Positions 6,693 to 13,576 of a stretch of DNA of 15,167 nt are shown one piece after another. Every line of letters starts with the position of its first letter. Within the stretch, counting starts at the first letter, position 1. Origin of the DNA: an uncultured Fusobacterium sp. (GTDB taxonomy: Bacteria > Fusobacteriota > Fusobacteriia > Fusobacteriales > Fusobacteriaceae); NCBI GenBank assembly GCA_900542625.1, contig UQOH01000049.1, positions 1 through 15,167 on the forward strand. Reading direction: 5' to 3'. The notes beneath the pieces were generated by a model. The model worked only from the letters and a program-made list of their open reading frames with translations. It did not search any database and had not been told where the DNA came from. The position numbers and the translations under genes were made by a program.

Positions 6693-7689
6693 TAAAATAG
6701 GGGACTTAATATTATCTGTTCCCAGCTTTTTTATGGCAAAAAAAATGTATCCAGAGGCAGAAATAATTCTTTTTGTGAGAAACTATAATTATGAGATAGT
6801 AAAAAATCTTCCTTTTGTAGACAGGGTATATAAGATAGATGATTTCAGACAGGAAGAACTTCTTGAGAAAATAAAATATTTTAATGCAGATATATTTGTT
6901 GCCTTATATAACGATTCTTATGTGGCAAAACTTGCCAAAGCAAGCAAAGCATCAAGAAGAATAGGACCTATTTCAAAACTTTCATCATTTTTTGCTTTTA
7001 ATGACGGAGTTTTTCAAAAAAGATCCAAGTCTGTAAAAAACGAGGCAGATTATAATTTGGATTTGATAAGAAAGATTGACCCTAAAAGATTTGATGAAGT
7101 ATTTGAAGTGCAGACAAAAATATATCTTGAAGACTCAAACAGAGATGTAGCAGAGAGATTTTTTGCTGAAAATAAAATAGGAGACAGATCTCTTGTGGTG
7201 AATCCTTTTATGGGAGGTTCTGCAAAAAATATTACAGATGAACAGTATGTATCCCTTCTTCAAAAAATTTATGACAAAACAGAGGGAATGGATATAATTT
7301 TAACATGTCATATTTCTGAAGAGGAAAGAGGGCAGAATATAATAGATAAGATTGGAAGAGAGAGAGTACACCTTTTTGCAAACGGAGGTTCTCTTTTAAA
7401 TCTTGCAGCAGTAATTGAAAAAGGAAAGGTATATTTTGGAGGGTCAACAGGACCTACACATATAGCAGGGTCACTTCAGAAAGATATAGTGGCAATATAT
7501 CCAAATAAAAAAACACAGCACCCTGTAAGATGGGGAGTATATCACAATCCAAATGTATCTTATGTGATACCTGACAGACCTGAAAGAAAAGTGAAAGAAA
7601 GTTATTCTCATAAGTATTTTGAATCTTATGATGAATCAGTTGAAAAGGAGATACTGGATCTTTTGGAAGAAAAATTACTGAAAAAATAA
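6667..7689 (+). CDS. Family 9 glycosyltransferase (heptosyltransferase-like), divergent member
   Basis: A 340-residue GT-B fold protein. The N terminus is Met-Lys-Ile-Ile-Ile-Ser-Arg-Thr-Asp-Lys-Ile-Gly-Asp13, and Asp13 matches the catalytic Asp of WaaC. The C-terminal sugar-nucleotide motif reads Gly-Gly-Ser-Thr-Gly-Pro-Thr-His, where most heptosyltransferases have Asp in place of the Ser. It also lacks the Cys-rich C-terminal signature present in the two paralogues downstream. It probably transfers heptose or a related sugar to the LPS core from the cytoplasmic face of the inner membrane, but the altered motif makes donor specificity uncertain. The start lies inside the preceding gene, with GGAGC upstream as a weak ribosome site, so coupling to upstream translation is likely. 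The next gene follows within about 12 bp. Confidence 0.82.
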   Translation: MKIIISRTDKIGDLILSVPSFFMAKKMYPEAEIILFVRNYNYEIVKNLPFVDRVYKIDDFRQEELLEKIKYFNADIFVALYNDSYVAKLAKASKASRRIGPISKLSSFFAFNDGVFQKRSKSVKNEADYNLDLIRKIDPKRFDEVFEVQTKIYLEDSNRDVAERFFAENKIGDRSLVVNPFMGGSAKNITDEQYVSLLQKIYDKTEGMDIILTCHISEEERGQNIIDKIGRERVHLFANGGSLLNLAAVIEKGKVYFGGSTGPTHIAGSLQKDIVAIYPNKKTQHPVRWGVYHNPNVSYVIPDRPERKVKESYSHKYFESYDESVEKEILDLLEEKLLKK

Positions 7690-7701
7690 GAGGTGAAAAT
7701 A

Positions 7702-8718
7702 TTGAGAATATTAATAATACATACAGCTTTTATTGGGGATATAGTTCTTTCTACTCCTCTTGTAAGAAAGATTAAAGACTCATATCCTGAATCTCATATT
7801 ACTTATGTTACAACACCTGCCGGAGCATCAATTCTTAAAAATAACCCATATATCAATGAGATAATTGAATATGACAAAAGAGGAGTTCATAAGGGAATAA
7901 GAGGTATTTATGACCTTGGAAGAAGATTAAGATATGAAAATTTTAATATGGTAATCACTCCTCACAGATATTTAAGAAGTTCTTTTCTTTCGTGGCTTTC
8001 AAGATCACCAATAAGAAAAGGATATGATGTAGCAGCAGGAAGTTTCTTTTTTACAGAAAAAATTCATTATGATAAGTCAAAACATGAAGTTGAAAAACTT
8101 CTTTCTTTTATAGATTGTCCTGAAACAAATGGAAAAAGATATGAGATAGAGCTTTTTCCTGACGGGAAATCAAAAGAAAAAATTGATAATATATGGAAAT
8201 CAAATAATCTTGAAAATAAAAAAACAGTTATTATTGCTCCAGGAAGCAAATGGTTTACAAAGCAGTGGCCTGTGGAATATTTCAATGAAGTGATAGATGA
8301 ACTTTCAAAAGATGAAACTATAGGAATTGTGGCAGTGGGAGGAAAAGATGAAATAAATATTCCTCTGCACAAAGAGAAAATAGTTGATTTAAGAGGTGCA
8401 ACATCTCTTTTGGATCTGGCAGAAGTGCTGAGCAGAGGGGATATTGTAATAACAAATGATTCATCTCCTATTCATATAGCCTCAGCTTTTGCAAAAACAA
8501 GAATAATAGCTCTTTTTGGTCCAACAGTAAAAGAGTTTGGATTTTTCCCATGGAGCAGAAACAGTGAAGTTTTACAGATAGAAAATCTTTCATGTAAACC
8601 TTGTGGAATCCATGGAGGAAAAACTTGTCCTCAAAAACATTTTAAATGTATGAAAGATTTAAAATCAAGCATGGTTTTAGATGCTGTGTACAGATATTTG
8701 AGAGGCAGCCATGCATAA
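7702..8718 (+). CDS. LPS heptosyltransferase (family 9, WaaF/WaaQ-like)
   Basis: A 338-residue ADP-heptose:LPS heptosyltransferase. A GTG at 7693 can open the frame, but the TTG at 7702 is preferred: GAGGTG then lies 6 nt upstream as ribosome site, and the protein begins Met-Arg-Ile-Leu-Ile-Ile with Ile-Gly-Asp13, in register with both paralogues and with WaaC. Later motifs are Ala-Pro-Gly-Ser-Lys-Trp near 170, Thr-Asn-Asp-Ser-Ser-Pro-Ile-His near 250, and the C-terminal Cys-x2-Cys...Cys-Pro-x2-His-x2-Cys-Met block seen in many family 9 enzymes. It should extend the heptose region of the inner core. It overlaps the kinase gene by 8 nt (ATGCATAA), a sign of translational coupling. Which heptose it adds cannot be told. 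Confidence 0.87.
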   Translation: MRILIIHTAFIGDIVLSTPLVRKIKDSYPESHITYVTTPAGASILKNNPYINEIIEYDKRGVHKGIRGIYDLGRRLRYENFNMVITPHRYLRSSFLSWLSRSPIRKGYDVAAGSFFFTEKIHYDKSKHEVEKLLSFIDCPETNGKRYEIELFPDGKSKEKIDNIWKSNNLENKKTVIIAPGSKWFTKQWPVEYFNEVIDELSKDETIGIVAVGGKDEINIPLHKEKIVDLRGATSLLDLAEVLSRGDIVITNDSSPIHIASAFAKTRIIALFGPTVKEFGFFPWSRNSEVLQIENLSCKPCGIHGGKTCPQKHFKCMKDLKSSMVLDAVYRYLRGSHA

Positions 8719-9403
8719 AAAGAAGATAGACGGAAATTATATTTATTATAATAAAAAAGATACAACAGATTTTTATACAAGAATAAGAGGAAAAGATTAC
8801 TCTGTTCTTCGTGTGCTGAAAGATGATAACAGAAGTCTTGTTCAGCTTGTAAGAATAAATGGAAAAAGATACGTTTTAAAAGTTCCCAGAGAGAAAAACA
8901 GAAGAAAATGGCAGAGATTCATATCTATTTTCAGAGGGGGAGAAAGCATGAGAGAGTGTAATCAGCTTGAGAAACTTATCTTTAACGGCTTTTATGCACC
9001 TAAGCCCTTTTTGGCAATAGAGAAAAAAGTTTTCGGCATGACAGTTGATTCTCTTTCTGTAAGTGAATATATAGAGAGCAGAGAGGGAACTGTGAAAGAC
9101 CTTGATATGATATGCAGAACTTTAGATGAGATTCATGCTAAAGGCTTTCTTCACGGGGATTCTCAGATACAGAATTTTCTTGTGGCAGACAACAGAATTT
9201 ATCTGATAGACTGCAAGCTTTCAAAAAATATTTACGGGAAGTTTGGGAAGATGTATGAATATATATACCTTGAGGAAAGCTGTCTGACAGACCTTAAGGA
9301 TTATGCAGACAAAAACAGTTTTTATTATAAAACAGCAGAAATGCTGAAAAATTATTTAAGGGGCTGGATGCGTTTTAAGAAAAAAATAAGAAATAAAGGT
9401 TAG
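8711..9403 (+). CDS. LPS core heptose kinase (WaaY/RfaY-like)
   Basis: A 230-residue small protein-kinase-fold enzyme. Visible catalytic features are Lys57 in Tyr-Val-Leu-Lys-Val-Pro (ATP lysine), Glu82 in the following helix, the catalytic loop His148-Gly-Asp150 with Asn155, and Asp167 in Ile-Asp-Cys, the place of the kinase DFG Asp. This arrangement and the length (about 230) match the WaaY group, which phosphorylates heptose II of the LPS core. The phosphates cross-link LPS through divalent cations. The position between two heptosyltransferase genes supports the role. The ATG is preceded by AGAGG at 6 nt and overlaps the upstream stop. The C terminus is very basic (Lys/Arg-rich), which may favour contact with the membrane surface. 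A KdkA-type Kdo kinase is the main alternative. Confidence 0.8.
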   Translation: MHKKKIDGNYIYYNKKDTTDFYTRIRGKDYSVLRVLKDDNRSLVQLVRINGKRYVLKVPREKNRRKWQRFISIFRGGESMRECNQLEKLIFNGFYAPKPFLAIEKKVFGMTVDSLSVSEYIESREGTVKDLDMICRTLDEIHAKGFLHGDSQIQNFLVADNRIYLIDCKLSKNIYGKFGKMYEYIYLEESCLTDLKDYADKNSFYYKTAEMLKNYLRGWMRFKKKIRNKG

Positions 9404-9413
9404 TGATGTAATT

Positions 9414-10409
9414 GTGAGAGTATTAATTATAAGACTGAGCTCAATAGGAGATATTATTTTAACCACTCCTATATTAAAGCAGCTGAAAGAAAAATATCCT
9501 GATATAATAATCGATTTTCTTGTATTGAAGAATTTTAAGGATTCTATTCAGGGAGTGCCCTATATTGACAACCTTATTCTTTTTGATAAGAAAGAGAATG
9601 ACGGATATCAGAATATGGTAGCTTTTGGAAAAAAACTGGCAGAAAATAAGTATGATTATGTTTTTGACCTGCACAGCAAAATAAGATCAAAAGTTATCTC
9701 AAAACAGATAGCTGCTGCAGGAACAAAGATTCTTGTTTATCCAAAAAGAAAATGGTGGAAATCTTTTTTAGTTAAATTAAGACTGATAAAATATCATGCA
9801 GACGATACTATTATAAAAAATTATTTTAAGCCTTTTAAAAAACTTGGGCTGAAATACAGAGGAGAGGAACTTCTGTTTACTTTTTCACCGGCAGATGCTG
9901 AGAAAGTAAAAGAGTATGAAGGGCTTTTTGTAATGGCTCCGGGAGCCTCAAAAGAAACTAAAAAATGGACAAAAAAAGGTTTTGGAAATCTTGCCAAAAA
10001 ACTTTTTGAAAAATATAAAATCAAGACTGTGCTTATCGGAGGAAGAGAGGATATTGAAAGATGCGAGCATATTAATAAAATAAGCGGCGGAGTATGTATA
10101 AATCTTGCAGGGAAACTTTCTTTAAAAGAAAGCGGAGCACTTCTTTCAAAAGCAAAACTGATGATAACAAACGATTCAGGACCTTTCCATATAGGAAGAG
10201 GGGTAGAATGTCCCACATATGTAATATTCGGACCTACTGACCCGGGAATGTTTGACTTTGGAGAGAACAGCACTCTTATATACAGAAATGAAAAATGTTC
10301 TCCATGCAGTCTTCATGGAAACAGAGAATGTCCTAAAGGGCATCTTAATTGTATGAATTGTTTAAATGAAGATATCATATTACAAGAAATAGCAAAAAAT
10401 ATAGACTAG
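9414..10409 (+). CDS. LPS heptosyltransferase (family 9)
   Basis: A 331-residue paralogue of the gene at 7702. The N terminus Met-Arg-Val-Leu-Ile-Ile-Arg-Leu-Ser-Ser-Ile-Gly-Asp13 is close to the WaaC pattern. Ala-Pro-Gly-Ala-Ser-Lys (about 176) and Thr-Asn-Asp-Ser-Gly-Pro-Phe-His (about 258) form the donor site. The C terminus carries Cys-Ser-Pro-Cys...Cys-Pro-Lys-Gly-His-x2-Cys-Met-x-Cys. The start is GTG; the GTGAT a few bases upstream fits the extended Shine-Dalgarno sequence, and the gap to the kinase gene is only 10 bp. It probably adds a heptose to the inner core, with strict order among the three family 9 enzymes unknown. recA starts 24 bp after its end, so it is likely in the same transcript. 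Confidence 0.87.
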   Translation: MRVLIIRLSSIGDIILTTPILKQLKEKYPDIIIDFLVLKNFKDSIQGVPYIDNLILFDKKENDGYQNMVAFGKKLAENKYDYVFDLHSKIRSKVISKQIAAAGTKILVYPKRKWWKSFLVKLRLIKYHADDTIIKNYFKPFKKLGLKYRGEELLFTFSPADAEKVKEYEGLFVMAPGASKETKKWTKKGFGNLAKKLFEKYKIKTVLIGGREDIERCEHINKISGGVCINLAGKLSLKESGALLSKAKLMITNDSGPFHIGRGVECPTYVIFGPTDPGMFDFGENSTLIYRNEKCSPCSLHGNRECPKGHLNCMNCLNEDIILQEIAKNID

Positions 10410-10432
10410 AAAACTAAGGAGGATTTTACTAC

Positions 10433-11512
10433 ATGGCAGTTAAAAAAAATGAAACAGTTGATAAAAATAAGGCACTTGAAAATGCAATAAAACAGATTAC
10501 AAAAGATTTTGGTGAGGGGTCAATAATGAAACTTGGGGAAAATGCCTCAATGAATATTGATGTTATTCCAACAGGAAGTATTAACCTTGACGCTGCACTT
10601 GGACTTGGAGGAGTGCCAAGAGGAAGAATAGTAGAGATATATGGAGCAGAGAGTTCAGGTAAAACAACTGTTGCTCTTCACATAATAGCAGAAGCGCAAA
10701 AAATGGGAGGAGTAGTTGCATTTATAGATGCTGAGCACGCTCTTGATCCTGTGTATGCAAAAGCTCTTGGAGTAGACATTGACGAAATGCTGATATCTCA
10801 GCCTGATTTTGGAGAACAGGCACTTGAAATAGCAGATATGCTTGTTCGTTCTGGAGCAGTTGATGTAATAGTAGTGGACTCTGTTGCAGCTCTTGTACCA
10901 AAAGCAGAAATAGATGGAGAGATGAGTGATCAGCAGATGGGACTTCAGGCAAGACTTATGTCTAAAGCTTTAAGAAAATTAACTGGTACTCTTAACAAAT
11001 CAAAAACAACTTTAATTTTTATCAACCAGATAAGAGATAAGATTGGAGGATTCGGGTTTGGTCCTCAGACAACAACAACAGGAGGAAAGGCTCTTAAATT
11101 CTATGCATCAGTAAGACTTGAAATAAAGAGAATAGGTTCTGTTAAACAGGGTGACGATATAATCGGAAACGAAGTTGTTGTAAAAGTAACTAAAAACAAA
11201 ATAGCTCCTCCGTTTAAAGAAGCAGCTTTCCAGATTATGTATGGAAAAGGAATTTCAAGAGTAGGAGAAGTTCTTGATGCAGCTATAAAGGCTGACATTG
11301 TTTCTAAATCAGGAGCTTGGTTCAGCTTTGGTGACATAAGACTTGGACAGGGTAAAGAAAATGTTAAAGCAAGATTGGAAGAGGAAACAGAATTATTTGA
11401 TTCAATCTATAATGAATTAAAAGCTAAGAATGCTATTCAGGCAGGAACAGCTACAGATATAGAAGACGAGGACGTGGAAGAAAATGAAGATTTTGGAGAT
11501 TCAGAAGAATAA
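10433..11512 (+). CDS. recA: Recombinase RecA
   Basis: A 359-residue RecA that forms filaments on single-stranded DNA for strand exchange and triggers LexA-type cleavage. Walker A is Gly71-Ala-Glu-Ser-Ser-Gly-Lys-Thr78, with Ala where most bacterial RecAs have Pro. The catalytic Glu is Glu101 in Ile-Asp-Ala-Glu-His. Walker B ends at Asp149 in Ile-Val-Val-Asp-Ser. Loop L2 (about 204-218) is one residue longer than in E. coli or Bacillus, reading Gly-Phe-Gly-Phe-Gly-Pro-Gln before four threonines. The segment Gln-Pro-Asp-Phe-Gly-Glu-Gln has Phe for the usual Thr. The acidic C-terminal tail is normal. AGGAGG precedes the ATG. The gap to the heptosyltransferase gene is only 23 bp, with no palindromic SOS box there; a weak promoter (TTGTAT 10349-10354, TATCAT 10373-10378) could lie in the upstream gene. 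Confidence 0.98.
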   Translation: MAVKKNETVDKNKALENAIKQITKDFGEGSIMKLGENASMNIDVIPTGSINLDAALGLGGVPRGRIVEIYGAESSGKTTVALHIIAEAQKMGGVVAFIDAEHALDPVYAKALGVDIDEMLISQPDFGEQALEIADMLVRSGAVDVIVVDSVAALVPKAEIDGEMSDQQMGLQARLMSKALRKLTGTLNKSKTTLIFINQIRDKIGGFGFGPQTTTTGGKALKFYASVRLEIKRIGSVKQGDDIIGNEVVVKVTKNKIAPPFKEAAFQIMYGKGISRVGEVLDAAIKADIVSKSGAWFSFGDIRLGQGKENVKARLEEETELFDSIYNELKAKNAIQAGTATDIEDEDVEENEDFGDSEE

Positions 11513-12029
11513 AATTCTTTTTGAAAACGGAGCCTGCTTTTCTCTCACAAAAGATACAATCAGAGAATATAAATTAAAAGAGAGCATGGAGATTGACTAT
11601 GAAAGTTATAAATTCTTAGCCGAGTCTTCGGCTCTTTCTTTTTCATACTGGCTTTTGGAGAAAAGAGATTATTCCAAGCGGGAACTTGAAACAAAACTTT
11701 TGACAAAATACAAAGAAAAAACTATAATATCTAAAGTGATTACACGATTAAATGACATGTGTTATTTAAACGATTATGAGTTTGCAGAATCTTTCATATT
11801 ATCACATAAAAACTGGGGAAAAAAGAAACTAGAATATCAGCTGGCATTAAAAGGGGTTTCCTCTTCCATAGTAAGAGAACTTCTTGAGGAAAATATTGAT
11901 AACGAGATTTCAGAGATTCAGAAATTATGGATAAGAATGGGAGATAAGGAATACAGAAAAAAAGTCGAAAGTTTAATGCGGAAAGGTTTTGAGTACGGTA
12001 CAATAAAAAAGGCTGTAGAGAACCTTTAA
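11484..12029 (+). CDS. recX: RecA regulator RecX
   Basis: A 181-residue, mostly helical and basic protein that caps and disassembles RecA filaments in characterised species. Family features are Lys-Arg-Asp-Tyr-Ser-Lys-Arg-Glu-Leu-Glu-x-Lys-Leu (about 60-72), Tyr-Leu-Asn-Asp-Tyr-Glu-Phe-Ala (about 93-100) and the following Gly-Lys-Lys-Lys-Leu-Glu helix (about 112), repeating the three-helix units of RecX. The length is between E. coli (166) and Bacillus (264). The ATG at 11484 overlaps the end of recA by 29 nt, longer than the usual few bases; a TTG at 11493 is the alternative start. Overlap implies coupled, low-level translation relative to RecA, as in other recA-recX pairs. Confidence 0.88.
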   Translation: MKILEIQKNKILFENGACFSLTKDTIREYKLKESMEIDYESYKFLAESSALSFSYWLLEKRDYSKRELETKLLTKYKEKTIISKVITRLNDMCYLNDYEFAESFILSHKNWGKKKLEYQLALKGVSSSIVRELLEENIDNEISEIQKLWIRMGDKEYRKKVESLMRKGFEYGTIKKAVENL

Positions 12030-12041
12030 AAAGGAGGAATC

Positions 12042-12770
12042 ATGTTTGGAGTTATACTGGCTACTGTTTCTGCTCTTGTATTATTTATATATAAAGAGAT
12101 ACTATATATTCCTGTTCATTTCTACAAAGAAAGAAGACAGCAGATTATAACAGCAAGAAAATATCTTAGTGATATAAGCCGTGGTTTTTTAAAAGTTCTT
12201 GGAACAGATATAGAAGTTATCTATAAAGATGAGGAGGCTTTTAAAAATCTTGACAGAGAAAAAGGGATAGTGTTTGTTGCAAATCATCAGAGTAATTTTG
12301 ATATTCCTGTGATACTTACAGGTATACCTATGGATCTTGGTTTTGTAGCAAAGAAAGAGATGGAATCATGGCCGTTTTTTTACAGATGGATGAGAAGAGG
12401 GAAGTATATTTTTATTGACAGAAGTAATGCCCGTGAGGGAATGAAAAGTATAAAAAAAGCAGTGAGTATTGTAAAAGCCGGGTATCCAACAGTGATTTTT
12501 CCTGAAGGAGAAAGAACAGTTACAGGTGAAATAGGAAACTTTAAAAAAGGAAGTTTTAAACTTGCTATTGATGCAGGAGGAATTATTGTTCCTATGACTG
12601 TATGCGGAGCTATAAATATTCAGAAGAGAGGAAGTATAGCTATTCACAGAAATCAGAAAATAAAGCTTATAGTTGAAAAGCCTGTTGATGTTTCTAAGCT
12701 GTCTGATGAAGAGAAGAAAAATTTAAGCACAGAAATCAGAGAGATGGTTGTAAGGAATTATGAGAGATAA
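12042..12770 (+). CDS. plsC: 1-acyl-sn-glycerol-3-phosphate acyltransferase
   Basis: A 242-residue inner-membrane enzyme that acylates lysophosphatidic acid to phosphatidic acid in phospholipid synthesis. A hydrophobic N-terminal segment (residues 2-25) anchors it. Motif I is Asn81-His82-x4-Asp87 (catalytic His-Asp), motif II is Phe-Ile-Asp-Arg (124-127), motif III is Phe153-Pro-Glu-Gly-Glu-Arg-Thr159 (glycerophosphate binding), and motif IV is Val183-Pro. AAGGAGG gives a strong ribosome site, and the gap to recX is only 12 bp, so it is the last obvious gene of the long operon. No hairpin terminator follows, leaving possible read-through into the acetyltransferase gene. Confidence 0.93.
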   Translation: MFGVILATVSALVLFIYKEILYIPVHFYKERRQQIITARKYLSDISRGFLKVLGTDIEVIYKDEEAFKNLDREKGIVFVANHQSNFDIPVILTGIPMDLGFVAKKEMESWPFFYRWMRRGKYIFIDRSNAREGMKSIKKAVSIVKAGYPTVIFPEGERTVTGEIGNFKKGSFKLAIDAGGIIVPMTVCGAINIQKRGSIAIHRNQKIKLIVEKPVDVSKLSDEEKKNLSTEIREMVVRNYER

Positions 12771-12823
12771 AAAATATGGTAAATTGATTGGCAAAGAAAA
12801 AATCGAAATAGGAGGGAGAAAAT

Positions 12824-13309
12824 ATGATTAGAATAAGACCATATAAAACTGCGGACGCAAACACGATTTTATCGTGGTGTCAAGATGAAATAGCATTTTA
12901 TAAGTGGACGGCAGGTGTACTTGGAAATTACCCTATAACACAAAATGAATTTCGTTCCGTTGAATCTTTAATGCCGTTTACTGCATTTGATGAAACAGGA
13001 ATCGTTGGTTTTTTTACGTTAAGAAATCCTAATGAATCATTGGATGAATTGCGTTTTGGTTTTGTTATTATAAATCCCGAAAAACGTGGGAAAAGCTATG
13101 GGAAAACGATGCTTCGATTAGGACTAAAGTTTGTGTTTGAAATATATGGGGCTAAAAGAGCAACGTTAGGAGTTTTTGAAAACAATCTTCCTGCTTATTA
13201 TTGCTATAAAGCAGTTGGTTTTAATGATGTGCTTCTTGATACAACTGAAATATATTGCGTTTTGGGCGAAGAATGGAAGTGCAAAGAATTGATGATGGAA
13301 AATGTATAA
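12824..13309 (+). CDS. GNAT-family N-acetyltransferase
   Basis: A 161-residue acetyl-CoA-dependent acetyltransferase resembling the RimJ/RimL type. The N terminus Ile-Arg-Pro-Tyr-Lys-Thr-Ala-Asp is a typical GNAT opening. The acetyl-CoA loop is Glu-Lys-Arg-Gly-Lys-Ser-Tyr-Gly-Lys (about 86-94), followed by helix Met-Leu-Arg-Leu-Gly, and Glu-Asn-Asn-Leu-Pro-Ala-Tyr-Tyr-Cys-Tyr-Lys-Ala-Val-Gly-Phe closes the fold. The substrate is unknown. GGAGGG precedes the ATG at good spacing. Four of its eight arginines use CGN codons (CGT, CGA), against nearly all AGA in the upstream operon genes, and it lies next to a duplicated gene fragment, so recent acquisition is plausible. It may be transcribed from the plsC operon or from a weak promoter I could not identify. 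Confidence 0.85.
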   Translation: MIRIRPYKTADANTILSWCQDEIAFYKWTAGVLGNYPITQNEFRSVESLMPFTAFDETGIVGFFTLRNPNESLDELRFGFVIINPEKRGKSYGKTMLRLGLKFVFEIYGAKRATLGVFENNLPAYYCYKAVGFNDVLLDTTEIYCVLGEEWKCKELMMENV

Positions 13310-13353
13310 ATCCCAGTTTATTGAGTAGTTGCTATATCATTATAACCGCGGAA

Positions 13354-13468
13354 TAAATGTAACAGATTTGTTTATTTTTTACGACCTGTTTTTCGTTTTT
13401 AAAAACATCTTTAACATGATTTATTCCAAAAATATAAAAAATATAATTTACATTATCAGTATCATAAA
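13354..13468 (-). pseudogene. Decayed duplicate of the 3' end of hutI
   Basis: This 115-bp stretch aligns without gaps to 14323-14437, the end of hutI, with 8 mismatches (about 93% identity). Read leftward it still encodes about 38 in-frame residues matching the HutI C terminus (Tyr-Asp-Thr-Asp-Asn to Ile-Cys-Tyr-Ile), with four substitutions. The stop codon is changed to TAT, and homology ends abruptly at 13468, with no start or catalytic part. It is a remnant left by duplication or recombination, not a gene. Confidence 0.85.
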
Positions 13469-13529
13469 AAGAAAAAGGATATAAAATTATTGATGTTGAA
13501 ACTTTTGTAAATGAAAAATAATTATATAT

Positions 13530-13561
13530 AAAAAGGCTGTTTGGTGTGGACAGCCTTTTTT
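13530..13561. terminator. Bidirectional intrinsic terminator downstream of the O-acetyltransferase gene
   Basis: A perfect 11-bp stem AAAAAGGCTGT (13530-13540) pairs with ACAGCCTTTTT (13550-13560) around a 9-nt loop, with T-runs on both strands. It ends the leftward acetyltransferase gene (stop at 13577) and can stop rightward transcripts coming from plsC and the GNAT gene. Confidence 0.9.
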
Positions 13562-13576
13562 ATTTTCAAGTCTTTT

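Noticed and set aside
7693..7701. GTG start for the second heptosyltransferase
   Set aside because: GTG overlaps the ribosome site; the TTG at 7702 gives correct spacing and puts the catalytic Asp at residue 13, as in both paralogues.
9821..10273. 150-residue open frame on the minus strand inside the heptosyltransferase gene
   Set aside because: It lies wholly inside a strongly supported gene, is low in complexity (Ser/Pro/Phe-rich), and has no fitting ribosome site. It is a shadow frame.
10410..10432. SOS box in front of recA
   Set aside because: The short gap contains the ribosome site and no palindrome of LexA type.
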